Shown: positions 46,039 through 59,017, counted from the stretch's first letter. The stretch is 64,000 nt of DNA from Scortum barcoo (GCA_023238725.1 CM041546.1:10230028-10294027), one strand, 5' to 3'. Made by a program: numbers and translations. The notes: a model not told the origin generated them from the letters alone.

Positions 46039-49000
46039 CTACTGTCTAGTCACAGTTCTCTGACGTGCGATTACTGTGTAAGATTTGACCTTCAGTACAA
46101 CACTAGCAACTCCCCTCAGATCAGGCAGAGAGGCATCGCTCTTGGGAGGCACGAACTGGAAATCTCTCAGCAAGTAGGCAGTAAACAGAAAGAGCTCCAT
46201 TTTGGCAACAGACTCCCCCAGGCACAGCCGAGCCCCCCCTCCGAAAGGGATCAAGGCGCGGGTGGAGCCTCCTCCTCCTTCCAGAAAGCGCTCTGAAAGA
46301 GAGAGAGAGCAGCTATTTTGTTTGAGCTCTGCTGAGCCGAGCTGGAGGAATGCACGTCACCTCAGAGTCAGAGCAGTACCTGGTTTGAAGCTGTATGGCT
46401 CAGCCCAGACTGCAGGATCATGGTGAGCTCCAAACAGGTTAGGAATGATGACTGTGTTCTTAGGGATGAAGTAACCTGCAATACTAAATATTGCAAACAT
46501 TTACCAGAATGCAAAGTAAAATCAGTGTAAGAAGGCGATATGTTTTTACATTCTTTCATCATCACAGCGTGTTAGCCTTCAGCTGACCTGCTGTCTCTGA
46601 TGGCTCTGTGTGGCACTGCCAGCGGGGCAACTGGCCTGAGTCTGAGCACCTCATGGACCAGAGAGCACAGGACAGGAAGTCTGTGCCTGTCACTGTACTT
46701 GGGGTATCGTCCTTCCAGCACTGTGCACAGCTCCTCATACACCATGTTCTGCACCTGAAGGTTAAAGTAAGAGAGGAGAGAGACTCTGAGATAAACTTCG
46801 GGGTGTGTAAATGTGTGTGTTTTGTGGAAAATGGAGTGCCCTGCCTCCGGTCTGTGCAAGAGGAAGGCAACAGTCCAGTTCAACCAGGCTGCAGTGGTCT
46901 CTGTTCCCCCGATGAGAAGGTCCACAGTGGCCATATGAACATGGATATCTGTAAGGAGCTGGAGACAGATATAAGATATGTAATATAGTGCTGTTTACAG
47001 TATATTAACAATTTTAGTCCTCATCTCAAATTAAATTAGATTTATCAGTATATCTATCCAATATTTAGGGAGTTCACATGATCAGTCTCATAATGTATTA
47101 AATAAAGACGTGGGTAATACATTTCACATTGATCCTTCTCTGTATTCACTGTTTTATGTGCTCACCACTCCGTCTTCTGTATTGTGATATTTTTCAAGGC
47201 CCTGGAGGAGGGATCCTGTGATAACGTCCTCATTTTTCTTGTCCTGTGACTGCACAGATAACAAAGTAACAGCTTATAAAAAAAAAAAGCACATTTTAAT
47301 CGATAACAATTTTGTGACTGTAACTGCTTGATTTGACTTGAAATATTGTGACATTTGGGTTTTTACTAACCTTGTAACTGTTGAGATGTTTTCTTATAAT
47401 TTCATCTCTCCTGGCCACCTCTTTCAGGAGCCGGGCAAACACAGGATTGGGTAATTTCTTTTGAGAGAACAAATGACATGAAGTGTGAAAGCTGTTTGTT
47501 AGTCCTTCCTGTGACCTGCAATCAAAATAAGGATGGTCTACTGACTCTGAGCAGTGGGAAGGAGTCCAGAGCAGAAATCCAAGAGGAGCCCCACAGAGCA
47601 ACAATCTCATTTAGACAGCTGTGCAGTTGCTGCAGCTCCAAAGAAGTCTTATCATACTAGAAAAGACAGACATGTGTATTTTAATACATCCTACCAAAGA
47701 AAATGCACTGTCTAATAGAATACATATACAGAATAACATGAATGGACTTATGTAATACAACCTTCTAAAAAGGGCAACATAAGTAGTGACTTTGCCTGTT
47801 TCCTGACAGAAACAGCTAACCGCTGGTCTGCCACAACCACAGCTGTTCATTGATGAAAAACAGATTTTGCAATCCATCTATGCTACTCTGACTTACAGAC
47901 TGAGCTGTGGGAGGAAGAACACTCACTTCTTTTCCAAAAGCCAAAGTGGTGATGACATTACTGGCTGCCACTGTGAAATCCTCTGAGAGATCTACAGGAC
48001 TGCCTTGATAGTCCATCAAAACCTGAAACAGTAAACAAGCGATGCTTTATCTCTTAATGTGACCACTGGAAATACCCCAGCATTTGGTTTGCTGTCTGGA
48101 TCTCTGCTATGACATTGCAGCCCATTGTATTCTTCAAATAAGGCACAAATTGTAGTCGTGGTATGTACCTTTCTCAGATGCATTGCCTGTCTCTCTATCA
48201 CCTCGTGTAACGACTGCTGGCAGCAACGCTGCAAAGCACTGTGGACCAGACGACGATGTGCTCTCCACTCCTCATTATAGTCCCCCAGAGAAATGGTGTG
48301 GCCTCCCCCAGACACAATATTACCTGATACAAGTGAGCAGAGGTCATAAGGACATGGAATAAGATAATAATTATGCTGCTATTGCTGCAAAATAACGTAA
48401 AGTTGCTTGCCTGTGTATGAAACTGGTCTCCCAGCAAAGTCTGACCATTTTTTCACCAGTGCTTCTCTTATGACGTCACTACTATTAAGTACAACCATGG
48501 CTGAAAAAAATACAAAAGGGTTTTTGTGTTGGAGCTGTCTGAGTTCAGCTAACTCCAAAAAAAGCTCTTTAAAAAGTTGATTTGCTTGCTTTTATGTCAG
48601 CATTTGATATTGTGTGGAACTGTGTGAAATAAAATAAAAATCTGAAATGGGATGATTACTTGTGTTTCCACATTTAAGGCGGTAGATGTTTCCATACCGC
48701 TGCGCCAGATTAGTCAGGTGAATTGGCAGATGATCGTGAGTCAGCTCCATCATGTTACCTACGAGGAAAAGACTGGGAGGACCTGGGAGAGAAGGAGACG
48801 AGGAGTAGGGAAGGAAGGGAAAAAGATACTGCCGCAGTCTAGATTCAACTGCTGGGTTAAGGAGTTAAGAAAGACAGAGGTAAAACAGTGAGAGAGTGAA
48901 AACTAATCATAAGAGTGCATGTTTGGTGGTCCTCTAGTTGTCTATGAGTTATGTCTTGTTCATTAATATTTATATTTTCAAATTAAAGTTTGACAACTGG

Positions 49001-49166
49001 CATGACCAGATGTACGTATAAAGACAACAAAGGAATGAATACCTGAATTTCCTCCATGGTGTGCAGATTTGTCCGTCTGACTAGAAGTGCAAATCAGTAA
49101 CATCAGCAGCAGCAGCACAACTATGATCATAGCCCCCACGCTGATCACTGATATTTCTATCGCCAT
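46039..49166 (-). CDS. cyp21a2: Steroid 21-hydroxylase (cytochrome P450 family 21)
   Basis: Hydroxylates progesterone and 17-hydroxyprogesterone at C21 in corticosteroid synthesis; endoplasmic-reticulum bound. Exons in coding order: 49043-49166, 48660-48782, 48411-48500, 48169-48323, 47927-48022, 47546-47656, 47371-47457, 47166-47249, 46845-46958, 46588-46754, 46380-46483, 46039-46292; 502 residues. Features: hydrophobic anchor (GAMIIVVLLLLMLLI), VKKWSDFAGRP, I-helix DLLIGGTETT (303-312), K-helix ExxR (E363-R366, HEVLRLRP), heme loop FGGGARLCLGE with ligand Cys442. The closest family is CYP21 (human DLLIGGTETT, HEVLRLRP-like). Two introns use a GC donor (after 48411 and after 46845). An upstream in-frame ATG at 49191-49193 would add nine residues. 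The gene sits 0.7 kb downstream of tnxb on the same strand. Confidence 0.94.
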
Positions 49167-49497
49167 GTTGTGTCCTCCTGGTTGTTGTCCCACTTCAGAA
49201 GGCTGGTCAGCACACTGCTTGCTGTATTTATATTGTTCTCATCAGTCTCTAAGCTTGATATAATGTTGGTATTTTCCCAAAAATCAAGGGCATCTAAACA
49301 TTTTTTCTATGTCAGCATATCTGATAATGAGATGAATGTGACACATATAACAAGAGACGGCCTGATAAACATGCTGAAGGGTATGATAACACATCTCAGT
49401 TGTTGTTACAGTCAGTCACACTGGCATTAGTTTATCTCATAGGGCTGGGAATGAAGACAGACAAGAAAAATGACACTTCAGGCCCACATTAGCCACA

Positions 49498-49503
49498 TTT
49501 ATT
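49498..49503 (-). promoter_or_regulatory. tnxb: Polyadenylation signal of tnxb
   Basis: AATAAA on the minus strand (plus-strand cacatttattcc), about 370 bases after the tnxb stop and about 330 bases before the cyp21a2 start codon. Confidence 0.6.
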
Positions 49504-49874
49504 CCGATGGAGTGAGACAGTGCATATTTAATTACAGTAGTAGTGGGGTGGCATACCATGACGGTACACAAGAGGGTGTGAAAACAAAACTGTGTTGAAA
49601 TGAACAGTGGAACAGTATACAAAAAGTTGCAATAAAACATTTCTCCACTCTTTTGGTATATTTCCAGAAAAAAAACATATCAGAAAAAAAAAACATCTTG
49701 CAAATTGAATCAAATGTACAGATAGCTGTCGTTATAGCTATCAAAACCACTGTACATGCAATTTCAGTTGGAAAGTGCCATGCAGCAACTGTGAGATCAT
49801 CTGTCTTCTGGATCTCCGGTGCTGTAATTCTCTGTCAGATGTGAGATTTTTCAGGATGTAGAACCCATGAGGAC

Positions 49875-52800
49875 TTAGCCATAAGTCGTAGGAGAAAACC
49901 TGGATGGTCTGAACTTCATCTCAGTGAAGGGAATCGAGGCGTCTTTACCTTTCCAGTCTATCCAGACTATTCCCTGTGTCAGAACAGAAATGGAGAATTG
50001 ATGATGTTTGGTTGGTTTGCCCTATCATAGAAGATAAAACGTTCATGACTCTATGCCCAGATAGAGAGGTGAATCTTACCTGATTATTACTGTTGATGCC
50101 ATAAAGACCATTGAGGTTGGTCTTGTAGCAGTTCTTGTACCACCAGCCTCCCATGTAGGCCTTGGCACAGTGGATTCCCAGAGGGTCAGGGTCCTTGTCT
50201 CGTGCTGAGAATGGACGCCCATTGTGGTACCTCATAGAGTCACCTGACAGGGAAATATAGCACCATTAAGGTATGAATAGTAGGTATTTTTTGTATGATA
50301 CAATATATACTGCACATGTTCGGGAAAGTTAAACTTTTAGACTGTTTTAACCTGCAGTTCCAGAGTAGTCAGAGACTGTAAGAGTATAGTGTCTTTCTGC
50401 TGAATCAATGGAGAAGTTGGAGTAGTGAGCGTAAGCAGTGTCGTTTCCAGATGCCATATCCACTCTAAGACTCACGGGTCCAACACTGGTCAGGTTGTGA
50501 AGAAGCTCATTTCCTAATGGTGGCAGAAAGTAGTGGTGAACAGTTTAGTCTGATTGTTAAAAAAAAAAAAACATATCTTGACGCACATGTGATGTCTAGA
50601 AAAACATGCGTCATCTGTACCGAGCCAAAACTCTTCGCTGAGGTTTCCAAAGCCGGCGCTGTATTCACTCCAGGTCCTGTAGAAATCAGTCTTTCCATTC
50701 ATCCTCCTCTGGAACACCTAAAAACACACATCAGATTGCTGTCTATTGTCGAATCCCATTCTGTCATTCCTCCAGTGCAAAGTTTTGTTCAGAGTACACA
50801 GCAGTTTATCTCACCGTCCAACCGCCTCCCTCAGTCTCCATGTCACAGTAGACTCTGACCGCTTGTCCTTCTTTTCCCTGTGGGTAGATATCCACCTCTC
50901 CTGACTGCAGAGCTCCATTCAGCAGCTCCTGGGAACACTCAGTAGGGAAAGGGAAACGCAGTTTTCCTGAGGGATGAAGAAAATAAAGAACTTAGTCATG
51001 ATAATGTATTAATATAGCAGATAAATCAACAGGGACTGCTTCACATAAAACACACTACCTGTGATGAATTCTGTGGTGACAACAGATGTGTAGTGTCCAT
51101 CTCTCTCGCCTTGCACCAGAACAATATAGCGTGACATTGGCAACAGCCCTGTCAGCTTATACTCTGTGATGGATGAATCCAGGATCACCTCCTAATGTAT
51201 ACACAAAAAGTTAATCTGTGAATTCTGTGAATGTTGGGGCTCTCTGAGGACTGAGGAATATTATTAACCTTTGTCTCCTCTCCTGCCACCTGGTAGAGCA
51301 GTCTGTAGCTGTGGTAAACAACCGTGGAAGTCCTCCATGCTATCAAGGCAGAGCGAGCACCCACTTCACTGGCTTTTACCACTGAGAGACACAAAAAAGT
51401 GCTTTGTTCATACACAACCTGTGTGTACTTTTGCAAGAAAAAAAAACTGATCTCCATCTGTTTATTTCCCTCTCTACTCACCGTTAGCAGTATTAAATGT
51501 AGTTGAGATGGCCATACTTTGGAGGCTGTCCTTCTGGCTCAGGACCTTGACTGTGTACAGGGTGCCTCTCTGCAGGCCTCTTAGCTGGTGCTCCACTGAG
51601 TTTCCAGACAGCATCACTGTCACTGTCACATTAGGAGCTGTGGCGAGAGGGACAATTAATAACACTTGGTTTAGTCATTAACACTTTGGCATTAGTTTTT
51701 GGGGGAAATCTTGCCACACTCACTCTTGGAGGACTCGTAGCTTATGATGAAACGGTCTACCTTCCCCAGACTGGGTGTCCATTGCACCACAGCCCTGGTA
51801 TCTGTCACATTGACAACTTGCAGATGTGTTGGGGGTGCAGGCACTGCAGTCAAGAGACAATCCACAGTGTGTTTGTTGCTGTTTTCACATGTTTAGTCAA
51901 AATAAATGTAGTTGCACATAATAGTAAGCTTATATAAATGCTTACCTGTGGTGATGATGGATGTGAGGGCATCACTCTGGGCTCTGCCTTGTGTAGCAGT
52001 TACACTGACAATGTAGGAGGATCCAGCAGACAGCTTGGACAGAACCACGTAAGACTGCTGAAAGTCTAAGGTCACAAAGTAGCTCTCACCTAGCAGGATG
52101 ATGCATCATAAATATCAAACTGAAACAGCTGCCACTTCCAAATAAAAGATCCACACTGACTGATATCAGTTAAAGGAATTTTGACCCAAGATGCAATATA
52201 CAAGCAACCTTTGACAGACCTGTGATAATGTTGGTGTATGTGACCTTGAAGCCTGTGAATGTGGTCTTTGGTTTAGACCAGGAAACAGCAAAAGAAGACT
52301 CTGTTACATTACCGAAAACCATCTCTGTGGCTGGCTCAGGACCTGGAGCGAGAAAAGAGAGATTTCTGTTGGTGTCCTTCGTATTAATTCTAATTCAAAT
52401 TCAAATTTCAAATTTGATTTATTTAAAGCCCAAAATCACAAACATCGTTTGCCTCTGAGGGCTTTTACAATCTGTACAGTTGTGACACCTTCTCTGTCCT
52501 TAGACCCTCGAACCGGGTCAGGAAAAACGTTCAAAAAACCCTTTCTGGGGAAAAAGAAGAAACCTGAGGAAGAGTCCACAGATGAGGGATCCCTCTCCCT
52601 GGGACAGGACAGACGTGCAATAATGATGCCACATGTACAGAGAACATCATCATCAATCATATAGGGAATTATACATGCTGAGTGGTATTAGTGGAGGGAT
52701 TATGTGTTAGTGACAAATGCAGTCCAATTTAAATCACCTGTAACTGCAGTTACTCTGTGAATCTTTGATCTTCTCTCAGCTGTGCTGCCATACACATGCA

Positions 52801-55800
52801 GGACATAGCCTGTGTTTGCCCGAAGGTTACTGAACTCCACAGAGCGCACACTGCCAGGAACAACCATAGAGATCCTCCTGGTCTCGGCTTTGACCCTAGA
52901 TCTAGAGGTTGCAGTCGCATTGGTGCTCTCACTCTGTACTTTGACCTCAGTTGTGTTTTTAGCTGTCGAGGCCTTGTCTCCTTCGTGAGCTTCCTCTTCA
53001 AACTCCTCATATTCGCCCTCGTCACCCTCTGTCCGTGGCTCTCTCCTGATCACGGTAAAGTTCTTGAACATCCCTTGAGGTGCTGACCACGTAACAGTGA
53101 AGCTGTAGGAAGAGATGTTTACAACCTTTACAGAACCTAATCCAGACCCTCCCATCCTCCTTGAGCCTCCAGAGCCATGGACAGTTGTTTTGTTCTGCAC
53201 AACTCCAGCCTCTCCTGCTGTTGCTACAATGGTTGTATTCACTAAATATTGACTCTTCTGTGTCACTTTCTCTTTCCCAGTTTTGCTGGCTTCAGTGCTG
53301 TCAACGGATTGCACGGTCGTAGTGTTTTCTTTGGCCTTGATGCGTTTGTGTCCTGATAATTGAGCAACGCCCTTCTCGGCAAGTGTGGACTGCTCCTCGA
53401 TCTCCTTCCCTGCTCTGGTTCTGTTTGTTAGCTGTGCTTGTTTAGCTGTGCCATTAAATTTCTTCATGGTACTCTGGGTTACATTGGTTCGAGGTTCGTC
53501 TTTTAATTGGTCAGACTTAGGATGAGCTTTACTAGCAGCTCCCCCCTTATCAAGCTTGAAGTCTTTTTGGACAACCTTTGTTTTGCCTTTGCGAGCCTCT
53601 TCTTGCTTTCTTCCCTCATGGTTCAACAGATCTTGATGAAGAGTTTGGCGACTGGTCTTTGTAGAGTCTTTCTTGACAGAAGGGTCTTGTTTTGGTTGTG
53701 TTTTAAGAGGACCTTCTTTAACATTAGTAGTCACTTTGGGTTTAGTGTTGGCCTCTTTGGCTTCAGACCCTTTTTTCTCCTCCCTGTTCTGGGAGAATGT
53801 GTGCTCTCCTTTGGGGGTTTTCTCCTGCATGTTTTCCCTGCCTTTGTTCACCTGCAGGGTCACAGTTTTCACTGTCACCTTGGCCTTTCCTTTGGTAGTT
53901 TCTGAAAGAGTAGAGATTACATGGTTACAATGTGAATAAGATATAAGCCAAAGTTCAAGCAAAAATTACTCTCTTTCACTTAAAAATACATGTCTACCAC
54001 ATCCAGACTTTCACTTACTTTTAGTACAATCAGCTCCTTGTGCACACTTACTGCAGTCTATACCCACAAATCCCTGTTGGCAGACACATTTCCCCTTCTG
54101 ACATTCTCCATTGCCACTACAGTCATTTGGACAGTTCACAGAACATGGACCTGGGCAGTGAAAAATTAATCAAAATTATTACCATCCTCATACGTTGTGT
54201 CAAATATAATAATCAGGTCAATGTAACAGTATCATACATTTCTCCTTTAGGGAGGACATCTCTCTTTCCAGTTGGGCCACACGTCCTTTCAGTGCAGCCA
54301 TCTCAGCCTCACATCCCCCAGTGCAGCCACCAGGCAACAAACTGATCTTATGCGTCATGACCAGAGGAGTGCCAGGCATCAGCTTTAGCTCCTGTCCCTT
54401 GGTACTGCTTGAGTTGCAGCCCTCAGTGATGACCACCTTCACTGGTTGAACAGGAGCAGGCTTTTCTTTGGTGGTGGTGGTGGTGATGGGAGCTTTGATT
54501 GTGGCTGTCTGATTGGTAGAGGATGTGACCTTATCTTTGTGGGCTGCAGAGCCACCAGCCACACTCAGGCCAGACTTGTCTTTGGAGCTCTTCACATCAC
54601 CAGTGGAGGGAGATTTAGTGACAACAGTCTGATTGACGGAGACTGTCGGCTTGTTTTTGGTGGTTTTAGCACCACTGGCAGAATCATATTTTGGGGATAT
54701 TGATTGAACATTTTGAACTACAGTGGGAGCAGGCTTGTCTTTGACAGTCTTCCCATCACTGGTTGAAGGAGATTTCACTGAAACAGTCTGATTGACTGAA
54801 GGTTGGAGTTTGTCCTTGGTGGTTTTAGCACCACTGGCAGAATCATATTTTGGGGATATTGATTGAACATTTTGAACTACAGTGGGAGCAGGCTTGTCTT
54901 TGACAGTCTTCCCATCACTGGTTGAAGGAGATTTCACTGAAACAGTCTGATTGACTGAAGGTTGGAGTTTGTCCTTGGTGGTTTTAGCACCACTGGCAGA
55001 ATCATATTTTGGGGATATTGATTGAACATTCTGAACTACAGTGGGAGCAGGCTTGTCTTTGACAGTCTTCCCATCACTGGTTGAAGGAGATTTCACTGAA
55101 ACAGTCTGATTGACTGAAGGTTGGAGTTTGTCCTTGGTGGTTTTAGCACCACTGGCAGAATCATATTTTGGGGATATTGATTGAACATTCTGAACTACAG
55201 TGGGAGCAGGCTTGTCTTTGACAGTCTTCCCATCACTGGTTGAAGGAGATTTCACTGAAACAGTCTGATTGACTGAAGGTTGGAGTTTGTCCTTGGTGGT
55301 TTTAGCACCACTGGCAGAATCATATTTTGGGGATATTGATTGAACATTTTGAACTACAGTGGGAGCAGGCTTGTCTTTGACAGTCTTCCCATCACTGGTT
55401 GAAGGAGATTTCACTGAAACAGTCTGATTGACTGAAGGTTGGAGTTTGTCCTTGGTGGTTTTAGCACCACTGGCAGAATCATATTTTGGGGATATTGATT
55501 GAACATTTTGAACTACAGTGGGAGCAGGCTTGTCTTTGACAGTCTTCCCATCACTGGTTGAAGGAGATTTCACTGAAACAGTCTGATTGACTGAAGGTTG
55601 GAGTTTGTCCTTGGTGGTTTTAGCACCACTGGCAGAATCATATTTTGGGGATATTGATTGAACATTTTGAACTACAGTGGGAGCAGGCTTGTCTTTGACA
55701 GTCTTCCCATCACTGGTTGAAGGAGATTTCACTGAAACAGTCTGATTGACTGAAGGTTGGAGTTTGTCCTTGGTGGTTTTAGTGCCGCTGGCTGAAGCAG

Positions 55801-56191
55801 GGGCAGCCTTGTCTATGATAATCTTCACTTGAGGGGATTTAACTAAAACAGTGTGAGTGACTGAGACTGTGTCCTTGTCTTTGTTGGTAATATTGCCACT
55901 GACTGTAGTAGTCTTTACGGCTGCTGATGGAGTGGTTTGAATTATGGCTGGGCTGGGCTTGCTTTTGGTGGTTGCTGGAGTGGATAAAACTGTTTGATTG
56001 ACTGTGTTTGGCTTCAGGGTTGGGCGAGCGGTCTGTTTGGCGAGAGCTGCAGTGGTTTTTGGTTTCAACAGGGTGAAAACGGCATTGGGTTTAGTTGCGT
56101 TGCTTCCTGACAAGTTCCTCCTCTCATTGGTCGTGGATTGCAAGGAGGGAAATGGGGTGAGAAGGAGGAGAAGTCCTAAAGTAAACAGCAT
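49875..56191 (-). CDS. tnxb: Tenascin X-like extracellular matrix protein, compact form
   Basis: Exons in coding order: 54238-56191, 54019-54150, 52738-53901, 52220-52342, 51946-52089, 51724-51843, 51482-51637, 51269-51381, 51059-51191, 50815-50966, 50621-50717, 50352-50513, 50080-50243, 49875-49973; 1,570 residues. Layout: signal peptide (MLFTLGLLLLL), T/K/S/P-rich region with seven 53-residue repeats (about 134-504), short heptad segment with cysteines (about 620-652), one tenascin-type EGF repeat (CSGNGECQKGKCVCQQGF), a long K/E/T-rich segment, four FNIII domains, and a C-terminal fibrinogen-like domain (about 1347-1570; YMGGWWYKNCY, NLNGLYGI, end FSPTTYG). Named from domain order and from its place beside cyp21a2 and c4. 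Mammalian TNXB has many more EGF and FNIII units. All joins keep phase. Confidence 0.88.
52395..52640. repeat. Dispersed teleost repeat inside a tnxb intron
   Basis: Begins near caaatttgatttatttaaag followed by cccaaaatcacaaac, continues through gcctctgagggctttt and gaccctcgaaccgggtcagg, and ends around ggatccctctccctgggaca. I recognise this as an abundant percomorph repeat. It lies between the exons at 52738 and 52342. Confidence 0.6.
54681..55793 (-). repeat. tnxb: Seven near-identical 159-bp coding repeats in tnxb
   Basis: The period is exactly 159 bases (53 codons), from the recurrence of ctggcag ending at 54681, 54840, 54999, 55158, 55317, 55476 and 55635. Each unit encodes KTTKDKLQPSVNQTVSVKS followed by a second half with KTVKDKPAPTVVQNVQS. 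Copies differ by very few bases; two adjacent copies share aacattctg where the others have aacattttg. Diverged partial units flank the array on both sides. Each unit carries an N-glycosylation sequon (NQT). Confidence 0.95.
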
Positions 56192-57600
56192 TTTGAGCCA
56201 GCAGCAGTAGCCGGAGAAGGTATTGCCTTTGGTGGATCTGTATGTATATTACTGCAAAATTATGAACTCCTTCCTCTATATTTCTGTCACCACTTGTAAA
56301 GGGGCCAGGTCCCTCCTAGAAATGACAAAAATGAAAGAGCTTAGTTGTGACTGAGTTTAATGCATGACATTTTCAGCCAAATCTTTTAAGGACTTTTTTT
56401 TAAAAAAAAAAACAACCTAAGAAGGGTTTGCTGAGCATACATATTCTTTTTCAGCCAGCTTTCCCATTTCCCACAGAGTTCCCATTCACACTTTGATGCT
56501 CCCTTGTGCAGCCTGTACTGGCTATTTAAGCTACATTTGGACTAAATTCAGTTTTGGTGCTTTGCTTAAAAGTGACAACAACAGCGATGGATAAAGCAAA
56601 GGGACCATAATACTTATTTTTCCCCATTCAGTTTGTACACTTATTTTGGTAACATAGCATCGCACACTGATTTTTAGGCTACAGGTTCTGTAAAAGCTAC
56701 AGTGTATGCTGTGATGTGACATTTTAAAAGGTTGAAAAAAGATATCATTTTTATTTTAAAAGGTGCATTGTAACACACCTTGAAAAATAGAATGAAAACC
56801 AAATATGAGCTGAAGAACTGCAGCAGTGTTCGAGTCAGCCATAATAGTTCATTTAGCTGATTCTGAACAGGAAGGAAAAAGTTGACTGGAGTGGGAAGTC
56901 TAGAGAGTCTGCTGGAGAGACGAGGCTGAGAGGTAACAGAGTGTTACTGTATAGAGCTGTGGGACACTGTATGTCTTTCACTATACAGGAGGTTACATAA
57001 TGAGCTGCACCCACAACTCATAAAACTGCTAAAGGAAATATGTCCAGCTTAGGCTTTCAATCTGTAGAAAACCAGATAAATCATACAGCATGTAAATACA
57101 TTAAGATAATTTGCCATACACCAAGCCAAATTTTAAATGATACACTGCAGTGATAGGATTAATAGACTAATTGGCTACAGTATTAACTGAAATGACAGCC
57201 ACTCTTTCCTGCTAAAATATGAATTGTGATACTTCCACTGCATTAATTTTGATACAATGAAAAGTAAGTTAAGTTCAGTCACGTGAATGTAAATATGTAT
57301 AACTATGCTACAGTATTTGTTCACACTAAAAATGACAAGTCATGTACACCACTCATTGCAACCAGTGCACTGCTGTTCGTGGTCTTTTCAGGGATTAAAA
57401 CACAGTATTAAACAACAATATGAAATTTTCCCACAAATTTGCTCATTCAAAACCCTGAAAACATGTTCAGCTTTGCACCATAAAGGTGTTACGATGAGAA
57501 GGACTATCAGCAGATACCAAAATGGAGTAAAAGAGTCCATTCATTCAAATGACTGCAGTTATTGCTCTGATATAATAGTTAAATAGGAAAAAGAACTTAC

Positions 57601-57765
57601 CAGAATAATGAATTAGTTCTTGGCTTTATCTTTTTTTTTGTGTTTCTCCCTCCATCTGAGAAGCTGGTATAGACTTGATGGATATGGTCTAGTAGGAAAG
57701 AGGTGAGAGAAAGGACCACCACTAGAAAGGAGGAGAGTGATAGTCCGCTCCTACTTAAGGACCCC
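57601..57765 (-). promoter_or_regulatory. tnxb: Untranslated first exon and promoter region of tnxb
   Basis: On the minus strand a donor (cattattctg|gtaagttc) lies at 57601/57600, upstream of the start-codon exon, with a short GC-richer leader before it. The exon's 5' end is uncertain. The intron down to about 56,210 has no other recognisable feature. Confidence 0.4.
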
Positions 57766-58986
57766 CCTCTTCCTCCACGCCTAGTGGTCCCACTCTCTTA
57801 ACCACTATGGAAAATATTTGTATTGGACTTAAAAGAAGAGTGGCATTTTTACACAGATTTGTGAATCGAATATAATCAATTGCTCTCTTGTGCTCATTTT
57901 TATAGTATTTTATAATGTTAATGAATTGCTGTAAATGCTATCAAATTTGCTGGTAGATTTATTAGTTCAATTGATCCAGGCTCAGTTCCTTGAGTCAGAG
58001 ATGTTTGGTTATCATATGAGTAATAAATCACTTTCAAATCAATCAAATTTTCAACTTTTTGTAATCGGATGTCTAGTGTGATCAAACTTTTAGTAAACAT
58101 GCAGTTTTGCTCTGAAACTGTAGACAGTGCATGCTCGGACACTTTACATGTTCTTTCATACAACACAAAAACAGCCTGCATGTTTCAGCTTTCCATGGCT
58201 GATGACAGTTATTTCAGTGTCTGCTGTATGTAATTTGACTTACACCAGACATTGCTAACACCTAGACACAGCCCTGATTGACTAAAGCCCGGGTCTGAGA
58301 ATCATGATTCAGCTGGAATACATAGTATAACACTGCAGGTATTCAGTGCTGACCCTGGGGGACAGGAACCTCTCGCTATATGAATTGGCTGTTTGTTGGA
58401 AGTAATGAGATGTAACTACGTGGGAGTTATGTAAGTGACCAAATATCCACCAGATTTAAGGAATGCTCTGTGAAGGCTCTGAATCTCTGACCAAATGGCC
58501 ACCCACCATCCCACCTTTCGTAAACCACATGAAGACAAGTATATCAAGGGTCCTCAGCAAACAGTGTATAAGTGACATTTTCCTAATTTTACTGGAGCAA
58601 AAAACAAAAGTCACTGGAGATTTTTATATAGCTTAAGATGAAGTGAGATACATGGATATCGATAAGATTCAGTCATTTTATGACGAACTATTTGATTCAT
58701 TTTATGAGCTGTGTCAGTATATCCATTCAAAATAAATGGAATGTTAATCTTTAGATTTTATTATATTAAGAGACACAGTTTAAACTAATAGCATTATTAA
58801 TGTATGTTTCCTTCAAATATTTAGCTACTAACACAGTGACCATGCAAGACCATGTTCAATGACAGCTGTGAAGCTCTGATATGAGAAACAGCTCTCTCAT
58901 GTTCTTTTACTGTTTTCGTGTACTCACTCTATATATGTTATGTTGTTATATGTTACACTGTGGGTATGTAAGAACCCACACAGTAA

Positions 58987-58993
<7 letters not shown>

Positions 58994-59017
<24 letters not shown>
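58994..59017. repeat. (AT)n microsatellite
   Basis: An uninterrupted at tract after an A run, in the intergenic region between tnxb and c4. Confidence 0.95.

Noticed and set aside
54681..55793. Regular repeats considered as a CRISPR or satellite array
   Set aside because: The unit is exactly 53 codons, has no spacers and stays in frame inside a coding exon of a vertebrate gene.
54446..56210. Plus-strand open frames opposite the tnxb repeat exon
   Set aside because: They are shadow frames of the tnxb minus-strand exon, which has a signal peptide, correct splice phases and tenascin domains downstream.
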